From Priestia megaterium (GTDB taxonomy: Bacteria; Bacillota; Bacilli; Bacillales; Bacillaceae_H), in the NCBI GenBank assembly GCA_008180335.1, contig VTEF01000002.1, positions 247,973-311,972 on the forward strand: 64,000 nt of DNA, given 5' to 3'. The notes beneath the pieces were generated by a model. The model saw nothing but the letters and a program-made list of their open reading frames with translations, was not told the DNA's origin and did no database searches. This document shows positions 25,660-34,651 of the stretch, piece by piece. Position numbers and translations under genes: made by a program. The first letter of the stretch is position 1. Every line of letters starts with the position of its first letter.

Positions 25660-25757
25660 ATGTACAAGTTTACTTAGAAAGATAAGATAAAGAAGTTACT
25701 GTACTAATGTTGTGATGAATTTTAATTGACTTTTATAATTAAGTAGTTGCATTTATT

Positions 25758-25776
25758 TAGTTTAGCAACTATACTA
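25758..25776. promoter_or_regulatory. MarR-type operator upstream of marR-like gene
   Basis: TAGTTTAG-CAA-CTATACTA is a palindrome with one mismatch, immediately before the regulator's start. An inverted near-copy lies upstream of the exporter gene at 26319. Confidence 0.65.
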
Positions 25777-25782
25777 AATGAC

Positions 25783-26253
25783 ATGAAGAATAAAAAAAGT
25801 ATTACAACAGACAATTTAAGCCATGGCAGTCACAGGATCGGCAGGTTAATTTTTCAACTTCAACGCCTTGAACGCAATCCTCGAACCTTTGGTGAGGCGG
25901 GAACGTTGACTCCAAGTGAGATTCATGCAGTAGATGCAATTGGAGAAGATGGAAATGTACTTATGAGTCAATTGGCTGAGCGGCTTGAAGTGACGAAAGG
26001 AGCAATTACCCAGGTTATTAATCGTCTGGAAAAGAAGGGAATTGTTTGTCGCACTGCTCATCCGGAAGATTCAAGAGCTGTATTGATTTCATTAACAGAA
26101 AGGGGAAAAGTAGCTTACCAAGCACACATGGAGCTTCATCAGCAATTTTATCAGCAGCTTAGAGAGCAGCTATGTCCGGACGAAATCGCTATTTTTGAAA
26201 AATGTATAAAAACGTTTACGAATTTATTAAAAGAAGAACATGAACAGCAATAA
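25783..26253 (+). CDS. MarR family transcriptional regulator
   Basis: 156 residues. Winged helix-turn-helix region: TPSEIHAVDAIGEDGNVLMSQLAERLEVTKGAITQVINRLEKKG (residues about 46-89), followed by the wing RTAHPEDSRAVLISLTERG. It lacks the N-terminal sensor Cys of OhrR, so it is not the Ohr regulator. The start (MKNKKSITTDN) has almost no ribosome binding site and may be leaderless or weakly expressed. Shared operators point to itself and the EamA operon as targets. Confidence 0.85.
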   Translation: MKNKKSITTDNLSHGSHRIGRLIFQLQRLERNPRTFGEAGTLTPSEIHAVDAIGEDGNVLMSQLAERLEVTKGAITQVINRLEKKGIVCRTAHPEDSRAVLISLTERGKVAYQAHMELHQQFYQQLREQLCPDEIAIFEKCIKTFTNLLKEEHEQQ

Positions 26254-26318
26254 TTAGAGGCAATCAGCAGGCCGCTTTCCTGCTGGTTGCAGTCACTAAT
26301 TAAATTTTTTTGTGAAAA

Positions 26319-26337
26319 AAGTATAGTATCTAAACTA
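26319..26337. promoter_or_regulatory. MarR-type operator upstream of EamA operon
   Basis: AAGTATAG-TAT-CTAAACTA; its arms match the operator at 25758 read on the other strand at 16 of 19 positions. Confidence 0.65.
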
Positions 26338-26422
26338 TGTTGTATTTCAGCTTAACACCTTAATAAAACTGCACGATAAGAGTTTTTTATCTTACATTCG
26401 ATCTTAAGCAAGGAGAGATACA

Positions 26423-27346
26423 ATGGGCGTTGTGTTTGCGATTTTATCAGCCGTTATTTTTGCCGTTAATAACGTAATTGTAAAGAAAGGCATTAGGCGC
26501 GATCCTCATAGTGATAATGGTTTATTTATAACGGTTCTTATGAATGTCATTCTTTTAGGAGTGCTGTGTTTAATTGTAATCGGTATAAGCGGGTGGAACC
26601 TTCAAATTTCCTGGAAAGCTATTTTATTCTTTGCAATTGCAGGATTGTGTACAACAGGAGTAGGGAGGTTGACTTTATTTTCAAGTATTTCGTATATTGG
26701 CCCATCAAAAGCTTCTGCGATTCGTAATTCTACGCCTATTTTTACAACGGTATTTGCCCTCCTTTTTCTTGGCGAAGAAATTGCGCTATTACCAGGAATC
26801 GGCATGCTGCTTTTGCTAGGCGGGCTATTAAATGAGGGATATCGGTTTCATAAGTTTGAAGCATCGAACCATACGCAGATCCATAATACAGCTTCACCTA
26901 AAAGATATCAGTATGTAGGATTTGGGTTAGCTCTGTTCTCTGCTATCATCTTCGGAATGGGTCAAGGAATTCGAAAGCAAGGCTTAATCGAAATGAATCA
27001 TGCTTTTTTCGGTGCATGGGTGGGAACCTTAGCTTCTCTTGTGTTCGTTATAATTTATCAATGTGTTCGCCGAGAGTTTACCGCGAATGTTAAGAAGAGC
27101 TTTGCGTTCATGAATCCTTACTATGTAATTGCAGGTGTACTAACAAGTCTAGGTCCCTTATTCTTTTTTCTTGCTGCTCAAACGATTCAAGTCTCTTATG
27201 TAAGTGTTATTGCAGCTGCCGAACCATTAATCACCGTATTGATTAGTGCAGTCATTTTTAGAGGGATAGAATCGATTACCATGCATACTTGGGTAACCAT
27301 TACGATGATGTTCTTTGGAACAACTTTGCTCGCTATTTATATCTAA
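26423..27346 (+). CDS. EamA/DMT family transporter
   Basis: 307 residues with ten membrane segments in two EamA repeats. Repeat 1 ends with YIGPSKASAIRNSTPIFTTVFALLFLGEEI and repeat 2 with QVSYVSVIAAAEPLITVLISAVIF, the usual DMT consensus. Exporter of small metabolites; substrate unknown. Strong AAGGAGAG site. The saccharopine dehydrogenase-like gene follows 29 bp later, and a MarR operator lies upstream, so these form a MarR-controlled operon. Confidence 0.88.
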   Translation: MGVVFAILSAVIFAVNNVIVKKGIRRDPHSDNGLFITVLMNVILLGVLCLIVIGISGWNLQISWKAILFFAIAGLCTTGVGRLTLFSSISYIGPSKASAIRNSTPIFTTVFALLFLGEEIALLPGIGMLLLLGGLLNEGYRFHKFEASNHTQIHNTASPKRYQYVGFGLALFSAIIFGMGQGIRKQGLIEMNHAFFGAWVGTLASLVFVIIYQCVRREFTANVKKSFAFMNPYYVIAGVLTSLGPLFFFLAAQTIQVSYVSVIAAAEPLITVLISAVIFRGIESITMHTWVTITMMFFGTTLLAIYI

Positions 27347-27375
27347 AAATACAATAGAAAGAAGGGAGAAGGAAT

Positions 27376-28455
27376 ATGAAGGAACATATTCTTGTTGTTG
27401 GCGGGTATGGTCACGTAGGAAGCTTAATTTGCCAAAAGCTTGGGAAGCGATATCCCGGTAAAGTTATCGCAGCTGGCAGAAAATTGAGCAATGCAATCGA
27501 ATTTTGCCAAACAACGAACGGCACGGTGCTACCTCTTGAATTAGATATTACAAAGCCACTGCCTTTAGATTTATTTGATACAGTGAAGCTAGTTATAATG
27601 TGTCTTGATCAAAGAAATATCGATTTCGTACATGCTTGTTTTTCCAGCCAAGTAGCTTACATAGATATATCAGCAAACTATTCATTCTTGTCACGTATTG
27701 AGAAATTAGAAGCAGAAGCAATAAAGAACGAAACAGCTGCTGTTTTAAGTGTTGGGTTAGCACCGGGGCTTACCAATTTATTAGCCAGTCACATAAAAAG
27801 CTGCTTAGATTATACAGAAGCAATTGATATATATGTTATGCTCGGTCTCGGAGATCGGCATGGTAAAGCAGCCATTGAATGGACAGTAGATAACTTGAAT
27901 ACAAGTTTCTACGTTTATTCAAACCGAGAACATGTAAAGGTAGACCCATTCCGCAATGGGAAAACAACCTATTTTGGCAGGGAACTTGGAGAGAGAACAG
28001 GCTATAGGTTCAATTTTTCAGATCAGCATTCACTGCCACATACGTTACAGGTCCCGTCGGTGTCTACTCGACTATGCTTTGATTCTCGAGTTATGACGAA
28101 GTTAATTGCGTTATCTAAACGAGCAGGAATATTTCATTTATTAAAATATCAATCTCTCCGAAAAATGATGGTATGGTTTTTAAGTAAGATAAGATGGGGA
28201 AAAGAAATATACGCATTGAAAATCGATGCGTGGGGGGAAGTTAATGGTAAAAAAGTTCTTGCTGAGGCCGATATTCATGGTCAGCAAGAAGCGCTCATAA
28301 CTGCTGCAATCGCAGCAAAGGCAGGTGAAGAGCTATACACTGCTAAAGGGTTACAAGGAATCTATCATCTAGAAGAGTTTCTTGACATATATTCGCTCGA
28401 TTCGTATGTTATAGCTCCTAAGGTCAGGATAACTGAAGCTGGCAATAAGGAGTAA
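27376..28455 (+). CDS. Saccharopine dehydrogenase-like NAD(P)-binding protein
   Basis: 359 residues. The N-terminal Rossmann domain has ILVVGGYGHVGSLICQKLGKRYPGKVIAAGR (residues 4-34), then LDITK and VIMCLDQRN, and SVGLAPGLTNLLASHI (about 130-145), which matches the saccharopine dehydrogenase NADP-binding family. The C-terminal part holds the substrate domain of that group. Second gene of the MarR-EamA operon, so it may modify or detoxify the compound that EamA exports; that link is inference. Confidence 0.85.
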   Translation: MKEHILVVGGYGHVGSLICQKLGKRYPGKVIAAGRKLSNAIEFCQTTNGTVLPLELDITKPLPLDLFDTVKLVIMCLDQRNIDFVHACFSSQVAYIDISANYSFLSRIEKLEAEAIKNETAAVLSVGLAPGLTNLLASHIKSCLDYTEAIDIYVMLGLGDRHGKAAIEWTVDNLNTSFYVYSNREHVKVDPFRNGKTTYFGRELGERTGYRFNFSDQHSLPHTLQVPSVSTRLCFDSRVMTKLIALSKRAGIFHLLKYQSLRKMMVWFLSKIRWGKEIYALKIDAWGEVNGKKVLAEADIHGQQEALITAAIAAKAGEELYTAKGLQGIYHLEEFLDIYSLDSYVIAPKVRITEAGNKE

Positions 28456-28472
28456 TAGCCAGTATCAATAAT

Positions 28473-28505
28473 AAAAGGGATAGATTTCTATCCCTTTTGT
28501 TTTTA
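28473..28505 (+). terminator. Rho-independent terminator
   Basis: AAAAGGGATAGA pairs with TCTATCCCTTTT then GTTTTT. Confidence 0.9.
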
Positions 28506-28566
28506 GCTCTCTAAATGCCTCTCTATTACTAGCTGAGAGAACCAGATGGAAATGAAGAGCAGTTTT

Positions 28567-30408
28567 CTATCGGTGATTCTTTTTTTGAATTGCTGCATCT
28601 ATTAAAGCTGTGAGCTTTTTGGCGCCTTCAGGAACGAGGTGCACGCCATCTTTTGTAAAGTATTCAGGGTGCTCAATCGCAGTAGAGTACCAGTCTACTA
28701 ATGTCACGTTTTCTCGTTTAGCGGCAGCATCTTTTAACAGTTTGTTCACTTCGTTTTCCCATTTGCGAGGTACCCGCGTGTTCACTAAATAAATATCAGA
28801 TTTGGAAAAAGCGCTTAATAAATGATTCAGCTGTTCTTTAGTAAAGTAACCGTTTGTTCCTAATTGAATAATGATAGCGCTTGTTGGTTTATTAAGCTGT
28901 GCATAGTTTGACGCTAACTGAACAGCTTCTGACAGTTGTCTGCCAACTTTTGCGTCAATTGTGACTTGAGCGTATGTTTGCTGAAGGTACGGTGCAATAT
29001 TCAGCATCACAGAGTCGCCGATTGAAAGGACTTCCTCGTAAAGCGGCTCCTTCGTTTGATTTTTTTCTTGTGAGTCATTGCCTGATGGCTGCTGATTAAA
29101 TGCTTCTTTTGCATCCTGAGACGGAATTTCTTTGTGGCTTGTTTTTAGCTGTGTCACTTCACGTTTTTCTTCATCTTGTTTTTGGTCAGGAACAGCCAGC
29201 GGCGTCATCCCTGTAGTGAATAAAATAAGCAAAACGAGAGAGCATGGCATGGCCACTTTGCTTATTCGCGGTAAATTGCCCCATTGTAAGATTCGTTTTG
29301 GCTTATATGCTTGGAAATAATGACGAAATCCGTGTTTTCGAATCGGCATCTCCACAAAGCGATAGGAAAGTTCTGCGATTATCAGTATAGCAGCGACTTG
29401 TAATCCAACATGCGCGTATACAGGATGACTGATTTCAGCGACCGGTGTTGTAAGCACAAGGATTGGATAATGCCAAAGGTAAATGCCATATGAACGTGTA
29501 CCGACCCAGCGCAGAGGTTTAAATGACAGCAGTCGCCCGACAGAACAGCTTGGATGGCAAACAGTTGCGACAAGAATTGCTGCATTTAAACAAACAAGCA
29601 GCATGCCTCCTCTATATAATGAGGACTGATACTCGTTCAAAAACATGACGCATAACATGACCATCAGCAAACTCGTCAAACTCGTTAAATCTAAAATAGC
29701 TTTGCCGAAAGGAGGCAGGTTTTTCGATGAAAGCCGCTTCATTGGCCAAACGAGAGCTAACCAACAGCCGATCAATAGTTCAAATGAACGGGTATCTGTT
29801 CCATAATAAACACGGCTGGGGTCACTTCCAGGCTCATAAAGAAAAGCCATTAATCCGACAGAAACGATTGCTCCAACAAAGACAAGCAGTGAAAGCATCG
29901 AGCGTTTTTTAATAAACCGAAGACCGATAAAAAATAAAATGGGCCACAGTATGTAAAATTGTTCTTCGATGGCTAAAGACCATAGATTTTTCAAAGGCGA
30001 TGGTGAATTAAAACTATCAAAATAGGAAACTTCATGAAAAATAAACCACCAGTTGCTTGTATAAAAAATAGATGATAAAGCATCGCCGCGCAATGTTGTT
30101 AAAAGAGCTTGATCAAAAAGAACCGCCCATGCAACAACCGTCATGACCATTAAGTAAGCAGCAGGAAGCAGCCTGCGCATGCGTCCAATCCAGAAATGAG
30201 CAAGGTTAAACGACTGTTTTTCTTGCTGATAAGCTAAAAGTGCAGATGTAATTAAGTAGCCCGATAAAACAAAGAAGATATCGACACCTAAAAACCCGCC
30301 GCTCGCCCATTCGAAACCATAATGATAAGCGATCACAAAGATGACCGCTAATGCTCGAAGTCCATCCAACCCATGGATGTGACGATAATGAGTTTTCTTG
30401 TTGATCAT
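28567..30408 (-). CDS. OatA-type peptidoglycan O-acetyltransferase
   Basis: 613 residues. Residues 1-400 form the acyltransferase-3 membrane domain: HIHGLDGLRALAVIFVIAYHYGF with the conserved His, FLGVDIFFVLSGYLIT and a total of about ten to eleven segments. After a charged linker, residues about 455-613 are an extracellular SGNH esterase-like domain with GDSV (Ser466), IQLGTNG and DGVH (Asp587, His590), the catalytic triad. This architecture O-acetylates cell-wall sugars and gives lysozyme resistance. ATG chosen behind TTGGAGG. Monocistronic; substrate (MurNAc) is by homology. Confidence 0.9.
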   Translation of the reverse strand: MINKKTHYRHIHGLDGLRALAVIFVIAYHYGFEWASGGFLGVDIFFVLSGYLITSALLAYQQEKQSFNLAHFWIGRMRRLLPAAYLMVMTVVAWAVLFDQALLTTLRGDALSSIFYTSNWWFIFHEVSYFDSFNSPSPLKNLWSLAIEEQFYILWPILFFIGLRFIKKRSMLSLLVFVGAIVSVGLMAFLYEPGSDPSRVYYGTDTRSFELLIGCWLALVWPMKRLSSKNLPPFGKAILDLTSLTSLLMVMLCVMFLNEYQSSLYRGGMLLVCLNAAILVATVCHPSCSVGRLLSFKPLRWVGTRSYGIYLWHYPILVLTTPVAEISHPVYAHVGLQVAAILIIAELSYRFVEMPIRKHGFRHYFQAYKPKRILQWGNLPRISKVAMPCSLVLLILFTTGMTPLAVPDQKQDEEKREVTQLKTSHKEIPSQDAKEAFNQQPSGNDSQEKNQTKEPLYEEVLSIGDSVMLNIAPYLQQTYAQVTIDAKVGRQLSEAVQLASNYAQLNKPTSAIIIQLGTNGYFTKEQLNHLLSAFSKSDIYLVNTRVPRKWENEVNKLLKDAAAKRENVTLVDWYSTAIEHPEYFTKDGVHLVPEGAKKLTALIDAAIQKKNHR

Positions 30409-30628
30409 TAAAACATCCTCCAATTAAAATAAGTAAACATATCTTTCTCACTATGTATTAGCAAACTAAGATAAATATGACATTTTCCCTATGTGTAAGC
30501 AAAATAGAGTTCCACAAACTAGACGTAAATAAAACTTATTTAGTTTTACTTTTTTAAAGTTTTTTTATCCGCAGTCTTTTTTGGCATCTAGTATTGTTTA
30601 CTATTTTTGATTAAAATGCAAGAAATTT

Positions 30629-30759
30629 TTGGTTTTATTTAAAAAATAGTAAGATAATCATGAGGGAAATGGAAAATCAAGAAGTCCAAAAATATTTATA
30701 CACTGATTTGCTAGAAACAAAGATACGGCTACACTCACGTAAGTGAAGCCGGCTTTTTT
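30629..30759 (+). ncRNA. Candidate small RNA or short-peptide transcript
   Basis: TTGGTT (30629), 18 bp, GATAAT (30653) predicts a start near 30665. At 30726-30759 a plus-strand terminator follows: CGGCT-A-CACT pairs with AGTG-A-AGCCG, then six T. No plus-strand gene exists upstream to need this terminator. An ORF of 28 codons (MREMENQEVQKYLYTDLL...) fits between them, with a poor ribosome binding site. Either a small RNA of about 95 bases or a tiny gene is possible. Confidence 0.4.
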
Positions 30760-30768
30760 ATAGGAAGT

Positions 30769-31932
30769 TTAGGATCGAACTGCCTGGTCAGCATTTATTT
30801 TGCCATATATCCAGTAAGTTCCCGTACCCGGAATAGGGTCGCATGTATTTTGAATAGTATGTCGAATTTGCACGTTCGTTCTACCTTGAGCTGCTAGGAG
30901 GCCGGCGAGTCCAGCCGCATGCGGAGATGCCATTGAAGTTCCGCTAAGATAAGCATAGTATCCGCCAATATAAGTTGAGAGAATGTTAGATCCGGGAGCA
31001 GCTACTTCGACCCATGTTCCATAATTGGAGAAAACAGATTTTTGGTTTGAGGAGTCCGTAGAGGCAACAGCGATGACGTTTGAATAATAAGCTGGATAGG
31101 TAATCGCAGTAGATCCGTCATTTCCAGCAGCGGCAATAAGAACCGACCCTTTGTTCCAAGCGTAGTTAACAGCATTTTGTAGAGTAGTTGATCCTTGGGG
31201 AGCACCTAAGCTTAAATTAATTACTTCGGCGCCTTCATTGGCAGCATAAACAATTCCATTTGCGATATTGCTAAGAAGTCCGTTCCCGCTGTCATCGAGA
31301 ACACGAGCGGGTAAAATCGAGGCTAGCGGTGCAGTGCCAGCTACTCCTAAGTTATTGTTCGTCACAGCAGCAGCAATTCCGGCTACATGTGTTCCGTGGC
31401 CATTTCGATCATTTGGAACGAAATTCCCATCTGCAAAATTAACACCAGGCAAAAGCTTAGCTGCTAAATCAGGGTGGTCGAGCTGAACACCGGTGTCAAG
31501 AATGGCAATTTTTATGTCGCTGCTGCTTCTTGTCACATCCCAAGCAGAAGGTGCTTGAATATTTTGAGGGCCATATTGGTAGGGGTAAAAGGAGTCATTT
31601 GGAAGGTAGGATGCTTTGAATAGATAATTCGGTTCAGCATACTCAACTTCTTTTAATTTAGTATAGCTTTTAACTAATTTCTTTATCTTTCTTTTTGTAT
31701 GGACAACTTGAAATCCTAATTCTTCGTTTGAATCAACCATGGTACATTTGTGTTTCTGATGAATCTTGTTGATTTCTTCTTCCGGTACATCCTCTTTAAA
31801 TTTAACAATAAGCTGATTTTTGGAAAAAGCAGAGGGGGTTGAGCGCAGCAATTTTACAATCCATTTGATTGCAAAAAATAATAACACTATTAAACCAATT
31901 GTGCCTGAAACAATCGCTAGCCAAGTAAACAT
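30769..31932 (-). CDS. Membrane-anchored subtilisin-like serine protease (S8)
   Basis: 387 residues. Instead of a cleavable signal peptide it begins with a long membrane segment (residues about 5-27) followed by KLLR, so it is probably tethered. Residues about 38-105 form an I9/fervidolysin-type propeptide (NQLIVKFKEDVPEEEI...). The catalytic domain has Asp146 in AILDTGVQLDHPDL, His179 in NGHGTHVAGI, Asn271 in AAAGNDG and Ser333 in SGTSMASPHAAG, a complete triad of the thermitase type. Whether it is released after maturation is unknown. No partner genes. Confidence 0.92.
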   Translation of the reverse strand: MFTWLAIVSGTIGLIVLLFFAIKWIVKLLRSTPSAFSKNQLIVKFKEDVPEEEINKIHQKHKCTMVDSNEELGFQVVHTKRKIKKLVKSYTKLKEVEYAEPNYLFKASYLPNDSFYPYQYGPQNIQAPSAWDVTRSSSDIKIAILDTGVQLDHPDLAAKLLPGVNFADGNFVPNDRNGHGTHVAGIAAAVTNNNLGVAGTAPLASILPARVLDDSGNGLLSNIANGIVYAANEGAEVINLSLGAPQGSTTLQNAVNYAWNKGSVLIAAAGNDGSTAITYPAYYSNVIAVASTDSSNQKSVFSNYGTWVEVAAPGSNILSTYIGGYYAYLSGTSMASPHAAGLAGLLAAQGRTNVQIRHTIQNTCDPIPGTGTYWIYGKINADQAVRS

Positions 31933-32053
31933 TTATCAATCCTCCTAATTTGTTAAGACCTTATAGAATATGTGAGTCGAAATTAGAAGGATTGGACAAA
32001 CTGGCTGAATGTTTAAAAGAAAGTAAAAAAATTGACTAGAGTGTGAGAGTCAG

Positions 32054-32614
32054 TTACTTGTTTAAATACTTAATAATTTTTGCTGGATTTCCGCCTACGA
32101 CGACATCATCGGGAATGTCTTTTGTAACAACTGCGCCGGAGGCAATGACAACATTGTTTCCGATTGTTACACCTGGATTAATAACAGCTCTTCCGCCAAT
32201 CCATACATTGTGTCCAATGACAACCGGCTTGCCAAACTCTGCTCCGCTTATCCGCTCAGCCGCATCAAGAGGATGAGAAGCTGTGTAAATATGTACACCA
32301 GGTGCGAGCATACAGTTATCACCAATAGTTACTTTGCACACGTCTAAAATGATACAGTCAAAGTTGGCGTAAAAGTTTTCTCCTACATGAATATTAGCGC
32401 CGTAATCACAGCGGAATGGAGGTTCAATATAAATGTTTTTACCTGTCGAGCCAAACAATTGTTTAAGTATACTCATCCGCACGTCATCATCTGTTTCAAT
32501 TGACTGATTAAATAGCCTTGTCAGCTTTCTTGCATGGATTCGCTCCTTGACTAGCTCTTCATCAAAAGCTAAATAAAGTTCACCGTTTAACATCTTTTTT
32601 TTTTCAGTTTTCAT
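32054..32614 (-). CDS. maa: Maltose/galactoside O-acetyltransferase
   Basis: 186 residues, hexapeptide-repeat acyltransferase of the Maa/LacA family. The N-terminal helical domain has [23 protein letters not shown], followed by the left-handed beta-helix with catalytic His114 in [12 protein letters not shown] and the typical [23 protein letters not shown] coil, ending GGNPAKIIK. It transfers acetyl from acetyl-CoA to sugars. AAGGAGCGGATTGCG precedes the ATG. Single gene. Confidence 0.92.
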   Translation of the reverse strand: MKTEKKKMLNGELYLAFDEELVKERIHARKLTRLFNQSIETDDDVRMSILKQLFGSTGKNIYIEPPFRCDYGANIHVGENFYANFDCIILDVCKVTIGDNCMLAPGVHIYTASHPLDAAERISGAEFGKPVVIGHNVWIGGRAVINPGVTIGNNVVIASGAVVTKDIPDDVVVGGNPAKIIKYLNK

Positions 32615-32786
32615 CGCAATCCGCTCCTTATCGATTCTTTATCTCTTAATTAAGTAGCAATTCACCGCTTAAATTGCAAGTTTTTTAGTAGAGAAAGTTA
32701 ATGTTAAAAATAAAATCTTCCAATTAGCTTTCTTTTTTTTTCTCACTATTTTCAAGATAGAGTTTGGGAAGAGAAAAAAGAAGGAA

Positions 32787-33617
32787 GTGTTTGTATTGTT
32801 TAATGAATTGACGATAGATAAGAATGTTCAAGATCGTTTGCGTTCAGATTGTGCAAATTGTTTTGGCTTGTTCTGTGTCGCTTTACCTTTGATAAAAATG
32901 GAGGTACACCTTGTCGCAACCTACAATCAAATTATCTATGCAGTATCCATCAAGACCTTAGAGAAAAAGGTTTTCGGGGCTGTGTTTCGTATGAATGTTT
33001 CGGCGCTGGCCAAAAGGTATCTCAAGTTACTTATGAAGGAAACGATTGGCAGACTAATCCTGAATTAGCTAAAGAAATGTTTGAGGTATTTCCCGTTATC
33101 CAACAGCTTCATGAAATGCTTTGGTATTTGAGTGAAGCGCTTAAAGCAGAAGCGGCTCAACGGCTTTATCATGATTTGCTGGCTACTTTTGAAGAAACTG
33201 AATGTCTTACGCAGCAGAATCCCGGCGCTATTTTGAAAATTATGTGCCAGAGCATCGAGCAAAACTAAATGTTTTACTTTTACAGACAAGTGAATTAGTC
33301 CGTTCTAAAACATTTAATAAAAAGCTTCCCAAAAAAGTTACTAGCAGCAGAGATTTGATTGGAGCTAATCTAAAAAAGCGAATCTTAAAGGAGCAAATCT
33401 AAGAGGCGCATTACTTATAGTTGCCGACCTTAGAGAAGCTGATCTTCGATTCACGGATTTTATTGGCGCAGACTTTAGAGATGCTGATTTAAGCGGAGCA
33501 AATCTTACAGGAAGTATTTTTCTTACGCAAGCGCAGGTGAGTGCTGCAAAGGGCAATGAAAATACAAAGCTGCCACCTTCTTTAAAAACCCCAGAACACT
33601 GGAAAAAGAAAGCTTAA
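32787..33617 (+). pseudogene. Pentapeptide repeat protein with Cys-rich N-terminal domain, three frameshifts
   Basis: The family pattern runs through three frames: DCANCFGLFCVALP, then FDKNGGTPCRNLQSNYLCSI...GFRGCVSYECFGAGQKVSQV, then YVPEHRAKLNVLLLQT...LIGANL, then pentapeptide repeats (ANLKGANLRGA...ADLREADLRFTDFIGADFRDADLSGANL). Breaks are at about 32892 (one T lost), 33240-33250, and about 33378 (one A lost from an A run). The intact protein would be about 270 residues. All slips are small and near homopolymers, so sequencing error must be excluded. Confidence 0.8.
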
Positions 33618-33831
33618 GAACTATTTGAGCGGTTCTTGGGCTTACTTTTTTTGTTTTTATAATTGTGTTTACCTGAACTGGAATTATAATATTTATAAAG
33701 GTGAGGTGGAAGGAGTGCTAGTAATAAAGCAACCCTGTGGATTGATTGGATTACTTAAATTACAGGGTTGCTTATGAACAGATGAAGAACAAATGTAATA
33801 CATTGAAAGCCTGCTCGCGAAGCAAGCTTTT

Positions 33832-34488
33832 TTAAAACAAGATTTTTTTACAAATATTTTTACGATGAATATCGTAAAATTCGCTAATTTCATGCTTGTC
33901 AAACCGGTCTAACAATTTATCTATTCCATGTTTCATTTTATACTTCATTTCACTTTCATAAAGAAGTATAACATTATAAAATTCAACATTTTTGCCTTCT
34001 CGAATATGTGCCACCAACGCATCTTCTTCGTTCAAGAGTGGAGGGAGAAGAAGTGACGCACATAACTTCGTGTTGGGCGCAAAAGGCTGAATCGGGTTAC
34101 CATTTTGAACGGTATGACCAAACCCAATCCATGTATCCAGCTCATGCGGAAAGCGAGCTGAAAATTTTAAGTTTTCGATTGGCCAGTATACAGTGTCATC
34201 TTTAAATCCTTCTTCTGAAATATCCCATTCAGGTGGCAAAAAGCAAAGTAACTCGGCATATTGACTTTCATCCACTTCCGGCAGCGTAACCATCGGTTTA
34301 TCACTCATTCCTTGGGTAATAAGAGTATGATACGGTCTCTCTTCACTAAGGGCGATATGATACACATCAACATGCACTAAGTGTGAAACGACTTCATGAT
34401 ATACCATATGGATAGGGTCAAAGTGTCTCTCGATATGGGATTCCATTATCTCTCGTGCTTCTTCATCGATATCAACGTGAGGGGTCAA
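33832..34488 (-). CDS. Suppressor-of-fused (SUFU) domain protein
   Basis: 218 residues matching the bacterial SUFU-domain family: HFDPIHMVYHEVVSHLVHVDVYHIA near the start, HTLITQGMSDKPMVTLPE and YAELLCFLPPEWDI in the middle, and WIGFGHTVQNGNPIQPFAPNTKL in the second half. Such proteins are often polymorphic-toxin immunity proteins in bacteria. Here no toxin gene lies next to it. Start TTG behind GAAGGAAAAGAG is tentative. Proposed as an orphan immunity-type protein. Confidence 0.8.
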   Translation of the reverse strand: MTPHVDIDEEAREIMESHIERHFDPIHMVYHEVVSHLVHVDVYHIALSEERPYHTLITQGMSDKPMVTLPEVDESQYAELLCFLPPEWDISEEGFKDDTVYWPIENLKFSARFPHELDTWIGFGHTVQNGNPIQPFAPNTKLCASLLLPPLLNEEDALVAHIREGKNVEFYNVILLYESEMKYKMKHGIDKLLDRFDKHEISEFYDIHRKNICKKILF

Positions 34489-34651
34489 CTCTTTTCCTTC
34501 TCTATGATGATTATAGAGGATATCTCAAGATTCTGTATGTTTGTATTTATTTTCCGTTATTTTGATTCCCTTCGTGTATTGCTAACATTTTTTATCTTAT
34601 TATCTGTTTTATGGTAAATAGATTTGTACAGAATATCAAAACATGTAATTA

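Noticed and set aside
33700-33774. Short ORF (VIKQPCGLIGLLKLQGCL) within a hairpin
   Set aside because: Its codons lie within an inverted repeat (AGCAACCCTGT/ACAGGGTTGCT), and AAGGAG overlaps the start; more likely a structural element.
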